64,000 nt of DNA, taken from contig JAGKQI010000061.1 of assembly GCA_018806915.1 (NCBI GenBank), positions 2,232,001-2,296,000 of the forward strand, in the 5' to 3' direction. This document shows positions 1 to 11,200 of this stretch, piece after piece (position 1 is the first letter of the stretch; each line of letters opens with the position of its first letter). The DNA is from Phytophthora colocasiae. Its lineage: Eukaryota; Oomycota; Peronosporomycetes; Peronosporales; Peronosporaceae. The position numbers and the translations under genes are program-made. Below the pieces are notes generated by a model. That model was not told the DNA's origin, ran no database searches, and saw only the letters and a list, made by a program, of their open reading frames with translations.

Positions 1-2040
1 AGTGAAGTATTATCTGTTTTCGCCCGTTTTGAGTCTGTGAGTGACGTTAGTCTCCGGGCGGGAGAATGTGTCGAGGTGAGTAAAATTCAGCAGGGAGTGC
101 AAACAGACACCAATTTGGAAGGGCAATGGATCGCTGGGGTCCTGGATGGTCCTTCTGACTTAGTAACAAATATCCGAGCTCCTAATACGTCACCAAGATC
201 GGAGAATCCATTGGTTTTTCACTTGAACAGTAAAAAAGCGTACTCAAGATGGTACTATGACTGGGAGAGTGGAGCCAATAAGGCTCAAAGATTGCTGAAG
301 CACGTACTGAAGGCTTACGTCATGGAGCAGGTTGCCGTGGATATGGACGGCAACTTAACCGCTTTTTCCAGCCCCGAAGCTTTCACTCAATTGTATAGGG
401 TTGCACACGTCGTGACGTCTCCAGAGTTTACAGTGATCTCGTATCGACGAGCTCCCCTGGAGCCCCTACATGCAACAGAAGGTTCTGCCCCATTACAACT
501 GACAACGGCTCATATTCCACAACAAGTGGAAAGAGGATTGTTATCTGCTGGCAGAGATTTACCCCACAAACAGGCGCAAAATGGCCGACCTGAAATGGTT
601 TCCGTGTTTGCACCGACAGAACCAGCGAGCGTTATACCTGTTGCCCGTGTGGAGTACGAAGAATCCCAGACTCACCTCGAAACTCCATTGCATCCACTGG
701 AAGACAAGTGGTTCTGGGAAAATACCAATGGACCTGCAGTTTCCACCTCTAAGAATTTGGCGCTGCTGTACGCAATTCTGCGTTGGGCGCCATTGCGATT
801 TTACTCGCCGTTTGTTGAAGAGCTTTTAAACTTGTTACAACAGAATCTACTCGATCCGATCTCAGCTACGTCCGAGATAAATGACAAGAGGAATTGTTTT
901 GTGGAGTTGCTCGTTGATCCCACTCGAGCTGAAGATGAGATAAGAGCTGCTGGTTCTCCTCCTGTATCGCAACAAGTTAATGTGGTACTGCAGACAGCCG
1001 CACAAGCAGCAGTTTGGCTTTATTCGAGGGAGACGTGTCACTGGGTGCGTGCATTTTTCCAGCAATATGCTGTGTGTGTACTGGACAAAAAACAAATGCG
1101 TGCGTGCTATCTGCAATTTCTGAGTGAGATTGAAAAGCGTTTGAATACTGAAGTATTCGCGGCGACAATGATCGGTAGCTTAGCTAACGCCGCTGAAGAA
1201 GTCATTGCAGCCGTATATTCCTGTCAGTATTTCCAGGACCGACGACCGCTTGTGCGCCAGATTTTAGGCGGGCAGAACTTTGTTGGATGGAACATGTTTG
1301 TAGCACAGTTGCGTGATACTTTCATTGGCGCTACGAGCTTACCACGAGGTGTAGAAAGTCAGGACAGAGCAACTTTCGCAGCGACATATCCTCCTCACAA
1401 TGACATTGAAGAGAGATGGAATGGCGAATGGGTTTTAGACATGGCAACTAGTTCCTATTGGAGTGCTGGTGCCGACAATGCCAGTCAAAATGTGTCACTT
1501 TATTCGTTAGTGACGATCATCTCACAAGTCGTCCATATTGAGGTATCGATCGACATTCAAGAAAGTGCACTACGTCTCCGCTCAACGCAAGGTGTGGCTG
1601 GACGTCTGGATTGTATGCACATGGTACTGGACAACAAGGAGCGCGTATTTCGTCTTTTCCCGAATGGCATCACGTCTAGTGGATTGGAGGGAATGAATGG
1701 AGATTACATTGGGGAGATTCGTGTGGAAGAACGTAGGAACATGATTGCATTTCTCGAGACGTTTCATTGGGCGGTGGAAAAGGGAGAGCGTTCCTACCAT
1801 GTACGTCTATGCATGGAGTCTCGGCAAAGTGGTCATCTTTCTGTCAATGGTGATATCTTGGCGACAACAGGATCTTCGTCATTTACGGCGGAGGAAATGC
1901 CATACGTTGGGGAAATGTCCCTACGTATGAAGCGCAAGATGGTTGAGAAGGCTTACGCAGAAGAGAGTCAAGCTGCTGACGCACCAGCGTGGAGAGAGCA
2001 TAGCAGGTTTCACCTGGGTTACTGCAAAGTTGAAGAGTGA
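1..2040 (+). CDS. Unrecognised oomycete-type protein, copy 1 (5' end outside window)
   Basis: An open frame runs from base 1 to a TGA at 2038-2040, about 679 residues with no start. It aligns along its whole length with the intact copy at 24506-26838, whose frame continues upstream, so this copy is truncated by the window edge rather than broken. The first 12 codons (SEVLSVFARFES) precede the first internal GTG/ATG and match copy 2, which shows the frame is coding. I do not recognise the family. A helix-rich middle precedes a C-terminal region with alternating hydrophobic strands (GEWVLDMATSSYW, then IEVSIDIQ, RVFRLFPNGITSSG) that is almost unchanged between copies; the linker near residues 150-220 is the most diverged part. 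No signal peptide or membrane segment is visible. The stronger conservation at the C-terminus suggests selection or gene conversion there. Function is unknown. Confidence 0.8.
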   Translation, partial: SEVLSVFARFESVSDVSLRAGECVEVSKIQQGVQTDTNLEGQWIAGVLDGPSDLVTNIRAPNTSPRSENPLVFHLNSKKAYSRWYYDWESGANKAQRLLKHVLKAYVMEQVAVDMDGNLTAFSSPEAFTQLYRVAHVVTSPEFTVISYRRAPLEPLHATEGSAPLQLTTAHIPQQVERGLLSAGRDLPHKQAQNGRPEMVSVFAPTEPASVIPVARVEYEESQTHLETPLHPLEDKWFWENTNGPAVSTSKNLALLYAILRWAPLRFYSPFVEELLNLLQQNLLDPISATSEINDKRNCFVELLVDPTRAEDEIRAAGSPPVSQQVNVVLQTAAQAAVWLYSRETCHWVRAFFQQYAVCVLDKKQMRACYLQFLSEIEKRLNTEVFAATMIGSLANAAEEVIAAVYSCQYFQDRRPLVRQILGGQNFVGWNMFVAQLRDTFIGATSLPRGVESQDRATFAATYPPHNDIEERWNGEWVLDMATSSYWSAGADNASQNVSLYSLVTIISQVVHIEVSIDIQESALRLRSTQGVAGRLDCMHMVLDNKERVFRLFPNGITSSGLEGMNGDYIGEIRVEERRNMIAFLETFHWAVEKGERSYHVRLCMESRQSGHLSVNGDILATTGSSSFTAEEMPYVGEMSLRMKRKMVEKAYAEESQAADAPAWREHSRFHLGYCKVEE

Positions 2041-2396
2041 ATTATGGACTTTCGAAATTCAATAAGGACCCGAAAAAAGTTCGGTTTTAATTTCATAAAT
2101 TGAAAAGATACGTTGTCAGATGTACATTTGAAGCAATTCAGTATATAGTTAGTTTCTAACGTAAATACATGACCTCTTTAACAGTGAACCAATTCAGTTT
2201 ACTTTATAGTAAATTACTACACATGATCAGCCACGACAGTAAGCTCCGAAAGTATTCATGAACATGAATACTCCATTTTCGCCACATCCTTATCAGAAAA
2301 AACATTTTCGTTCAATTACCGCCATCCCCATACATTGCTCGTAATGCTCTATTTCCTGCAGCGAAATTACTGATCAATTGAAATTAATTAAGGTTT
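2041..2396. other. 3' flank of copy 1, shared with copy 2
   Basis: This non-coding stretch resembles the 3' flank of copy 2 (26839-27028): both share GTTCGGT and TAATTTCATAAA, a CAATTCAGTTTACTTTATAG block and GAATACTCCATTTTCGC. Similarity stops at about 2288. Copy 2 there continues into Fanzor-related sequence, whereas this copy continues into unrelated AT-rich DNA up to the satellite array. No gene is seen. Confidence 0.6.
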
Positions 2397-3960
2397 ACAA
2401 ATCAGGACACCTCGGGATTTGTCACGGACAGCCACGAGATTGTTACATGTGTCCACTTGAAGTGGGTCGCATTTTTGCATTTTGTTGAAGTACGGGTCTG
2501 TTCGTCACCACAATCTCGATCCTAGCTGAAGTATGAGTGAATCGAACCTCTACTTATGGGTGAATCGAACCTCTACAACGGATCAAACCCCGATCTGGCG
2601 GCTACAACCCCGATCTGGCGGCTGCAATCCCGAGCTGGTGGCTACAACCCCGAGCTGGTGGCTACAACCCGAGAGGATGCCAACGAATACGAATTTCCGG
2701 GCTCCTCCAGCACTATTTCCACCTACAGGACACAGACAGCAATTCCTACTGCCGATACGGAGGTTCCCACGGGTCCAGACACGTTTGCTGGTGCTAGCAC
2801 CTTCTCCAGAAATCGTACTGGGTCCCGCTTTGCCAGCGCAACGAACGCCACCGACAAAGCGAATCCGTTGACAGCCTCCATACCCCTAGAAGTAGACTGA
2901 AATTCCCTGCAGGCCACTCCACTTTCGACTTCGTACGAAGTAGAAATGATCTCCATCGAAAAAGAAACGGGCGTCGTAACACCAGTCGAATATGCCCCCG
3001 CATTCTCGATTCGAGCGATACTAGAACTCGTATGAAGCGCTAGAGCCCGCGTTCGAATGCTCTAGGCCGCTGAAGGGGTCACCGTGAATTTATACGGCTT
3101 CAATCGATTCAATTCGATCTGTCCTATGGAAATTGGCACCACCGTCGTCCCTCCCAGAAGCACAGGACGTCAAATAGAAGCCACCGTATTTCGAAGTACG
3201 TTTAACAGCAGCTACAAGACCTCTAAGAGAAGCCACAGTACTTCCAAGTACGCTTTGCTGTAGCTACAGGACGTCAACTGGATGAGTGGCGTAGTCTGTG
3301 GGGTTTTCGGCGGTAGTTTGACCGCTAGACGCATTCAGCACCAATGAGGAGAAAAATAAGGAGGTATACACAGCTATATAATCACCGTATCTGCGTACAT
3401 TAACGGGCAAGGCCGTTTGTCCACGCCACCGGGACGGCCAAGTTCCACCTGGCAGCATAGCATCGTTCGTTCATTCGTATCCGATCAATTATGGCAATAC
3501 ACAACAAAACTACACAACTCGGCTACTCACAGCTGACGTTCATATTGTGTCTATTCGTCTAAGTCTGACTCGTGGCAGTCCCGCCCAGAGATCCGCTCAA
3601 CTACAGGCGAGTTGGCCATTTCGCCATCGCCGAATAATTAATCGAAGTCATTTTTACATTTACGAAGTTCGTAAATGTAATACGAACCTACCTTCACGTG
3701 ATAATCACTGTCCGCTCGTGGTGGCCAATTCCTTTTCAAACCGGGCTACAGCCCTTCATTATGTACAGGGGGGATGACATATATTTGTACGGTGCTATAT
3801 GCTCAGGGGGCCAAGAAGAAGAAGAAAAAGAAGAAAAAGAAGAAAAAGAAGAAAAAGAAGCGATATGCTTAGGGGGCCAATACACGGTTGAATTGTTTTG
3901 TTTTGTTTTACCTTGTCTGAATAGTTTATCCGGATGAAGTGAAATTCAATTGACTGTCCA
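2397..3960 (+). repeat. Strongly diverged first unit of the satellite
   Basis: The left edge keeps the unit order (CACTTGAAGTGG, GATCCTAG, TTTGCTGGTGCTAGCACC, TCGTACGAAGTAGAAATGAT, GAGGAGAAAAATAAGG, CCACCTGGCAG) but differs from the later units by many substitutions and by extra sequence around 3100-3260 and 3550-3950. It holds a short array of AAGCTGGTGGCTACAACC-like words (2590-2670) repeated four times, where later units have one or two. Edge decay of this kind is expected for an array homogenised by unequal exchange. Confidence 0.8.
3813..3860 (+). repeat. GAA/GAAAAA purine microsatellite
   Basis: A pure purine run of AAGAAG and AAAAAG words sits in the diverged first unit. The corresponding place in later units holds only the short GAGGAGAAACAG tract followed by a run of A. 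Confidence 0.9.
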
Positions 3961-4121
3961 TCTCGTGTGAATCCCAAAAGATGGACAGCTTATTCATTTT
4001 TCAAATCAGGACACCTCGGGATTTGTCACGGACAGCCACGAGATTGTTACATGTGTCCACTTGAAGTGGGTCGCATTTTTGCATTTTGTAGAAGTACGGG
4101 TCTGTTCGTCACCACAATCTC

Positions 4122-5281
4122 GATCCTAGCTGAAGTATGAGTGAATTGAACTTCCACAACGTATAAAACTCCAAGCTGGTGGCTACAACCTGAGAGGGTC
4201 CGAAGGAATCCGAAATTCCGGGCTCCTCCAACACTATTTCCACCCACAAACCACAGACAGCAATCCCTACTGCCGATAATGAGGTTTTCCACGGCTCCAG
4301 ACATGTTTGCTGGTGCTAGTACCTTCGTTTGGAAACCTACTGGGTCACGCTTGCCAGTCCAACGAACGCCATCGACAAACCGAACCAGTGAACAGCCTCC
4401 GTGCACTGCCCAGCACACAGAAACTCCGTGCAGGTCACGTCACTGTCGACTTTGTACGCAGTAGAAACAATCCCCTTCAAAAAAGAAACCGTAGTCATAG
4501 TACCAGTTGAATGCGCTCCAGCATTCTCGATTACAGTGCGATTCGAAGTCGTATAACATGCGTGGAGCAGTGTTCGAACCCGCTAGGCCGTGTACAGAGC
4601 CACAGAAAATATCCACGGAGTGTTATCGATTTGATCCGATATATCGGGTGGAAATCACCAAGTATTCGCTAACAGAAGCCGCAATACATCTACCGGAAGC
4701 CACGGTATGTCTACTGGTTGGCTTCGCCTTGGTTCGATCAAATGGGTGCAGTCGTTAAATGGTCCACAAGATGCATCTAGCACTACCGAAGAGGAGAAAA
4801 AGATAAAAGATATACGCCGCTATATAATCACTGAACTTCCTTCGATCAGTGCGCAAGGTCGTTTGTCCAAGCCACAGTGACTTGCGTTCGCTGACATGGA
4901 AGCGATAACTGTAGATCAATTCCATTTCAAATCCGATTATATGATGCCTCACGTTTAGAGGTGGACGCTTTCCCTCATCTGTTCTTTTGGGTGGAAATAC
5001 TAGGCAGCGAATCAATACGCCTGGAGTCTGCAGTTCCCGTCGACGAAATTGTCTTGTGCCCTAAGCAAAAGTAGTCCGTCGAAATCGAACAGCGAATGAA
5101 ATTCAATTAACTGTCCATCTTCGACAATCTCACAGATGGACAGTTATTTCCCAAATCGGACACTTTACCACGGATTTGTCGCGGGCAGCACCAGCCACGG
5201 GATTGTTTGCATGTGTCCACTTGAAGTGGTCCGCATCTTTGCATTTTGTTGAAGTACGGGTCTGTTCGTCACCACAATCTC
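4122..5281 (+). repeat. Shortened second satellite unit
   Basis: Spacing to the next phase mark is 1160 bp instead of about 1395. Relative to later units it lacks the block that normally follows the phrase CCAAGCCACAGTGACT: the hairpin ACTGCCA/TGGCAGT, the ATGTTATCGGCGCTCGAC segment and the CACATACGAACCAGACAC segment. It rejoins at CTTTGCGTTCGCTGACATGG. The simplest reading is an internal deletion of roughly 235 bp. Confidence 0.75.
5109..5145. repeat. 12-bp-stem hairpin present in every satellite unit
   Basis: AACTGTCCATCT and AGATGGACAGTT are perfect reverse complements separated by 13 bases. The same structure recurs about every 1395 bp (near 6512, 7905, 9304, 10698, 12088, 13485, 14877, 16274 and onward), with a degraded form near 3950. 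It could mark the original unit boundary or be a cruciform or transcript hairpin. Function is unknown. Confidence 0.8.
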
Positions 5282-8200
5282 GATCCTAGCCGAATTATGG
5301 ATGAATAGAACCTCCACAACGTATAAAACTCCAAGCTGGTGGCTACAACCTGAGAGGATCCGAAGGAATCCGAAATTCCGGGCTCCTCCAACACTATTTC
5401 CACCCGCAAACCACAGACAGCAATCCCTACTGCCGATACGGAGGTTTTCCACGGCTCCAGACATGTTTGCTGGTGCTAGCACCTTCGTTTGGAAACCTAC
5501 TGGGTCACGCTTGCCAGTGCAACGACCGCCATCGACAAAGCGAACCAATGAACAGCCTCCGTGCACTGCCCAGCATACAGAAGCTCCGTGCAGGTCACGT
5601 CACTGGCGACTTTGTACGCAGTAGAAACAATCCCCTTCAAAAAAGAAACCGTAGTCATAGTACCAGTTGAATGCGCTCCAGCATTCTCGATTACAGTGCG
5701 ATTCGAAGTCGTATAACTTGCGTGGAGCAGTGTTCGAACCCGCTAGGCCGTGTACAGAGCCACAGAAAATATCCACGAAGTGTTATCGATTTGATCCGAT
5801 ATATCGGGTGGAAATCACCAAGTATTCGCTAACAGAAGCCGCAATACATCTACCGGAAGCCACGGTATGTCTACTCGGTGGTTGGCTTCGCCTTGGATCG
5901 ATCAAATGGGTTCAGTCGTTAATTTTTCCACAAGATGCATCTAGCACTGCCGAAGAGGAGAAACAGAAAAAAAATATATATGCCGCTATATAATTTCCTT
6001 CGATCGGTGCGCAAGGTCGTTTGTCCAAGCCACAGTGACTGCCAAGTTCCACCTGGCAGTGTCGTATCTTTCGTTCAAGTATGTTATCGGCGCTCGACAC
6101 ACGACGCGATTCTATTACGCATAGATGGAGAACATATCACCAAGCCGAATTGATCCAATCAGCCACCTCATACCAGCACATACGAACCAGACACACGGCA
6201 GCCCCGCCCCACAGATGATACTGCTACAATTTTTACCTTCAGTTCTTCCGTGCTTCATCGTCCCGAACGAATAAATCAAATCCTTCTTTGCGTTCGCTGA
6301 CATGGAAGCGATAACTGTAGATCAATTCCATTTCAAATCCGATTATATGATGCCTCACGTTTAGAGGTGGACGTTTTCCCTCATCTGTTTTTTTGGGTGG
6401 AAATACTAGCCAGCGAATCAATACGCATGAGAGTCTGCATTCCCCGTCGAAATTGTCCTGTGCCCTAAGCAGAAGTAGTCCGTCGAAATCGAACAGCGAA
6501 TGAAATTCAATTAACTGTCCATCTTCGACAATCTCACAGATGGACAGTCATTTCCCAAATCGGACACTTTACCACGGATTTGTCGCGGGCAGCACCAGCC
6601 ACGGGATTGTTTGCATGTGTCCACTTGAAGTGGTCCGCATCTTTGCATTTTGTTGAAGTACGGGTCTGTTCGTCACCACAATCTCGATCCTAGCCGAATT
6701 ATGGATGAATAGAACCTCCACAACATATAAAACTCCAAGCTGGTGGCTACAACCTGAGAGGATCCGAAGAATCCGAAATTCCGGGCTCCTCCAGCACTAT
6801 TTCCACCCACAAACCACAGACAGCACTCCCTACTGCCGCTCCGGAGGTTTTCCACGGCTCCAGACATGTTTGCTGGTGCGAGCACCTTCGCTTGGAAACC
6901 TACTGGGACACGCTTGCCCGTGCAACGACCGCCATCGACAAAGCAGAACCAATGAACAGCCTCCGTGCACTGCCCAGCATACAGAAGCTCCGTGCAGGTC
7001 ACGTCACTGGCGACTTTGTACGCAGTAGAAACAATCCCCTTCAAAAGAAACCGCGATCATAGTACCAGTTGAATGCGCTCCAGCATTCTCGATTACAGTG
7101 CGATTCGAAGTCGTATAACTTGCGTGGAGCAGTGATAATTCGAACCCGCTAGGCCGTGTGCAGAGCCACAGAAAATATCCACGAAGTGTTATCGATTTGA
7201 TCGATATATCGGGTGGAAATCACCAAGTATTTCGCTTAACAGAAGCCGCAATGCATCTACCGGAAGCCACGGTCGGTGGTTGGCTTCGCCTTGGATCGAT
7301 CAAATGGGTTCAGTCGTTAATTTTTCCACAAGATGCATCTAGCACTGCCGAAGAGGAGAAACAGAAAAAAAATATATATGCCGCTATATAATTTCCTTCG
7401 ATCGGTGCGCAAGGTCGTTTGTCCAAGCCACAGTGACTGCCAAGTTCCACCTGGCAGTGTCGTATCTTTCGTTCAAGTATGTTATCGGCGCTCGACACGA
7501 CGCGATTCTATTACGCATAGATGGAGAACATATCACCAAGCCGAATTGATCAATCAGCCACCTCATACCAGCACATACGAACCAGACACACGCTTGGCAG
7601 TCCCGCCCCACAGATGATACTGCTACAATTTTTTACCTTCAGTTCTTCGTGCTTCATCGTCCCGAACGAATAAATCAAATCCTTCTTTGCGTTCGCGACT
7701 GGAAACGATAACTGTGAATCAATTCCATTTCAAATCCGATTATATGATGCCTGCGTTTAGAGGTGGACGTTTTCCCTCATCTGTTTTTTGGGTGGAAATA
7801 CTTGGCGGCGAATCAATACGCATGAGAGTCTGCATTCCCCATCGAATTGTCCTGTGCCTAAGCTGAAGTAGTCCGTCGAAATCGAACAGCGAATGAAATT
7901 CAATTAACTGTCCATCTTCGACAATCTCACAGATGGACAGTTATTTCCCAAATCGGACACTTTACCACGGATTTGTCATGAGCAGCACCAGCCACGGGAT
8001 TGTTTGCATGTGTCCACTTGAAGTGGTCCGCATCTTTGCATTTTGTTGAAGTACGGGTCTGTTCGTCACCACAATCTCGATCCTAGCCGAATTATGGATG
8101 AATAGAACCTCCACAACGTATAAAACTCCAAGCTGGTGGCTACAACCTGAGAGGATCCGAAGGAATCCGAAATTCCGGGCTCCTCAACACTATTTCCACC

Positions 8201-11200
8201 CACAAACCACAGACAGCAATCCCTACTGCCGATACGGAGGTTTTCCACGGCTCCAGACATGTTTGCTGGTGCTAGCACCTTCGTTTGAAACCTACTGGAG
8301 TCACGCTTGCCAGTGCAACGACCGCCATCGACGAAGCGAACCAATGAACAGCCTCCGTGCACTGCCCAGCATACAGAAGCTCCGTGCGAGTGCGTCACTG
8401 GCGACTTTGTACGCAGTAGAAACAATCCCCTTCAAAAAAGAAACCGTAGTCATAGTACCAGTTGAATGCGCTCCAGCATTCTCGATTACAGTGCGATTCG
8501 AAGTCGTATAACTTGCGTGGAGCAGTGTTCGAACCCGCTAGGCCGTGTACAGAGCCACAGAAAATATCCACGAAGTGTTATCGATTTGATCCGATATATC
8601 GGGTGGAAATCACCAAGTATTCGCTAACAGAAGCCGCAATACATCTACCGGAAGCCACGGTATGTCTACTCGGTGGTTGGCTTCGCCTTGGATCGATCAA
8701 ATGGGTTCAGTCGTTAATTTTTCCACAAGATGCATCTAGCACTGCCGAAGAGGAGAAACAGAAAAAAAATATATATGCCGCTATATAATTTCCTTCGATC
8801 GGTGCGCAAGGTCGTTTGTCCAAGCCACAGTGACTGCCAAGTTCCACCTGGCAGTGTCGTATCTTTCGTTCAAGTATGTTATCGGCGCTCGACACACGAC
8901 GCGATTCTATTACGCATAGATGGAGAACATATCACCAAGCCGAATTGATCCAATCAGCCACCTCATACCAGCACATACGAACCAGACACACGGCAGCCCC
9001 GCCCCACAGATGATACTGCTACAATTTTTTACCTTCAGTTCTTCCGTGCTTCATCGTCCCGAACGAATAAATCAAATCCTTCTTTGCGTTCGCTGACATG
9101 GAAGCGATAACTGTAGATCAATTCCATTTCAAATCCGATTATATGATGCCTCACGTTTAGAGGTGGACGTTTTTCCCTCATCTGTTTTTGGGTGGAAATA
9201 CTAGCCAGCGAATCAATACGCATGAGTCTGCATTCCCCGTCGAAATTGTCCTGTGCCTAAGCAGAAGTAGTCCGTCGAAATCGAACAGCGAATGAAATTC
9301 AATTAACTGTCCATCTTCGGGACAATCTCACAGATGGACAGTTATTTAAATCGGACACTTTACCACGGATTTGTCGCGGGCAGCACCAGCCACGGGATTG
9401 TTTGCATGTGTCCACTTGAAGTGGTCCGCATCTTTGCATTTTGTTGAAGTACGGGTCTGTTCGTCACCACAATCTCGATCCTAGCTGAAGTATGAGTGAA
9501 TTGAACTTCCACAACGTATAAAACTCCAAGCTGGTGGCTACAACCTGAGAGGGTCCGAAGGAATCCGAAATTCCGGGCTCCTCCAACACTATTTCCACCC
9601 ACAAACCACAGACAGCAATCCCTACTGCCGATACGGAGGTTTTCCACGGCTCCAGACATGTTTGCTGGTGCTAGCACCTTCGTTTGGAAACCTACTGGGT
9701 CACGCTTGCCAGTGCAACGACCGCCATCGACAAAGCGAACCAATGAACAGCCTCCGTGCACTGCCCAGCATACAGAAGCTCCGTGCAGGTCACGTCACTG
9801 GCGACTTTGTACGCAGTAGAAACAATCCCCTTCAAAAAAGAAACCGTAGTCATAGTACCAGTTGAATGCGCTCCAGCATTCTCGATTACAGTGCGATTCG
9901 AAGTCGTATAACTTGCGTGGAGCAGTGTTCGAACCCGCTAGGCCGTGTACAGAGCCACAGAAAATATCCACGAAGTGTTATCGATTTGATCCGATATATC
10001 GGGTGGAAATCACCAAGTATTCGCTAACAGAAGCCGCAATACATCTACCGGAAGCCACGGTCGGTGGTTGGCTTCGCCTTGGATCGATCAAATGGGTTCA
10101 GTCGTTAATTTTTCCACAAGATGCATCTAGCACTGCCGAAGAGGAGAAACAGAAAAAAAATATATATGCCGCTATATAATTTCCTTCGATCGGTGCGCAA
10201 GGTCGTTTGTCAAGCCACAGTGACTGCCAAGTTCCACCTGGCAGTGTCGTATCTTTCGTTCAAGTATGTTATCGGCGCTCGACACACGACGCGATTCTAT
10301 TACGCATAGATGGAGAACATATCACCAAGCCGAATTGATCCAATCAGCCACCTCATACCAGCACATACGAACCAGACACACGGCAGCCCCGCCCCACAGA
10401 TGATACTGCTACAATTTTTACCTTCAGTTCTTCCGTGCTTCATCGTCCCGAACGAATAAATCAAATCCTTCTTTGCGTTCGCTGACATGGAAGCGATAAC
10501 TGTAGATCAATTCCATTTCAAATCCGATTATATGATGCCTCACGTTTAGAGGTGGACGTTTTCCCTCATCTGTTTTTTTGGGTGGAAATACTAGCCAGCG
10601 AATCAATACGCATGAGAGTCTGCATTCCCCGTCGAAATTGTCCTGTGCCCTAAGCAGAAGTAGTCCGTCGAAATCGAACAGCGAATGAAATTCAATTAAC
10701 TGTCCATCTTCGACAATCTCACAGATGGACAGTTATTTCCCAAATCGGACACTTTACCACGGATTTGTCGCGGGCAGCACCAGCCACGGGATTGTTTGCA
10801 TGTGTCCACTTGAAGTGGTCCGCATCTTTGCATTTTGTTGAAGTACGGGTCTGTTCGTCACCACAATCTCGATCCTAGCTGAAGTATGAGTGAATTGAAC
10901 TTCCACAACGTATAAAACTCCAAGCTGGTGGCTACAACCTGAGAGGATCCGAAGGAATCCGAAATTCCGGGCTCCTCCAACACTATTTCCACCCACAAAC
11001 CACAGACAGCAATCCCTACTGCCGATAATGAGGTTTTCCACGGCTCCAGACATGTTTGCTGGTGCTAGCACCTTCGTTTGGAAACCTACTGGGTCACGCT
11101 TGCCAGTGCAACGACCGCCATCGACAAAGCGAACCAATGAACAGCCTCCGTGCACTGCCCAGCATACAGAAGCTCCGTGCAGGTCACGTCACTGGCGACT

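Noticed and set aside
5700..5760. tRNA-like B-box word GTTCGAACCC in each satellite unit
   Set aside because: No matching A box at the right distance, no cloverleaf and no T-run terminator nearby, so neither a tRNA nor a clear Pol III SINE.
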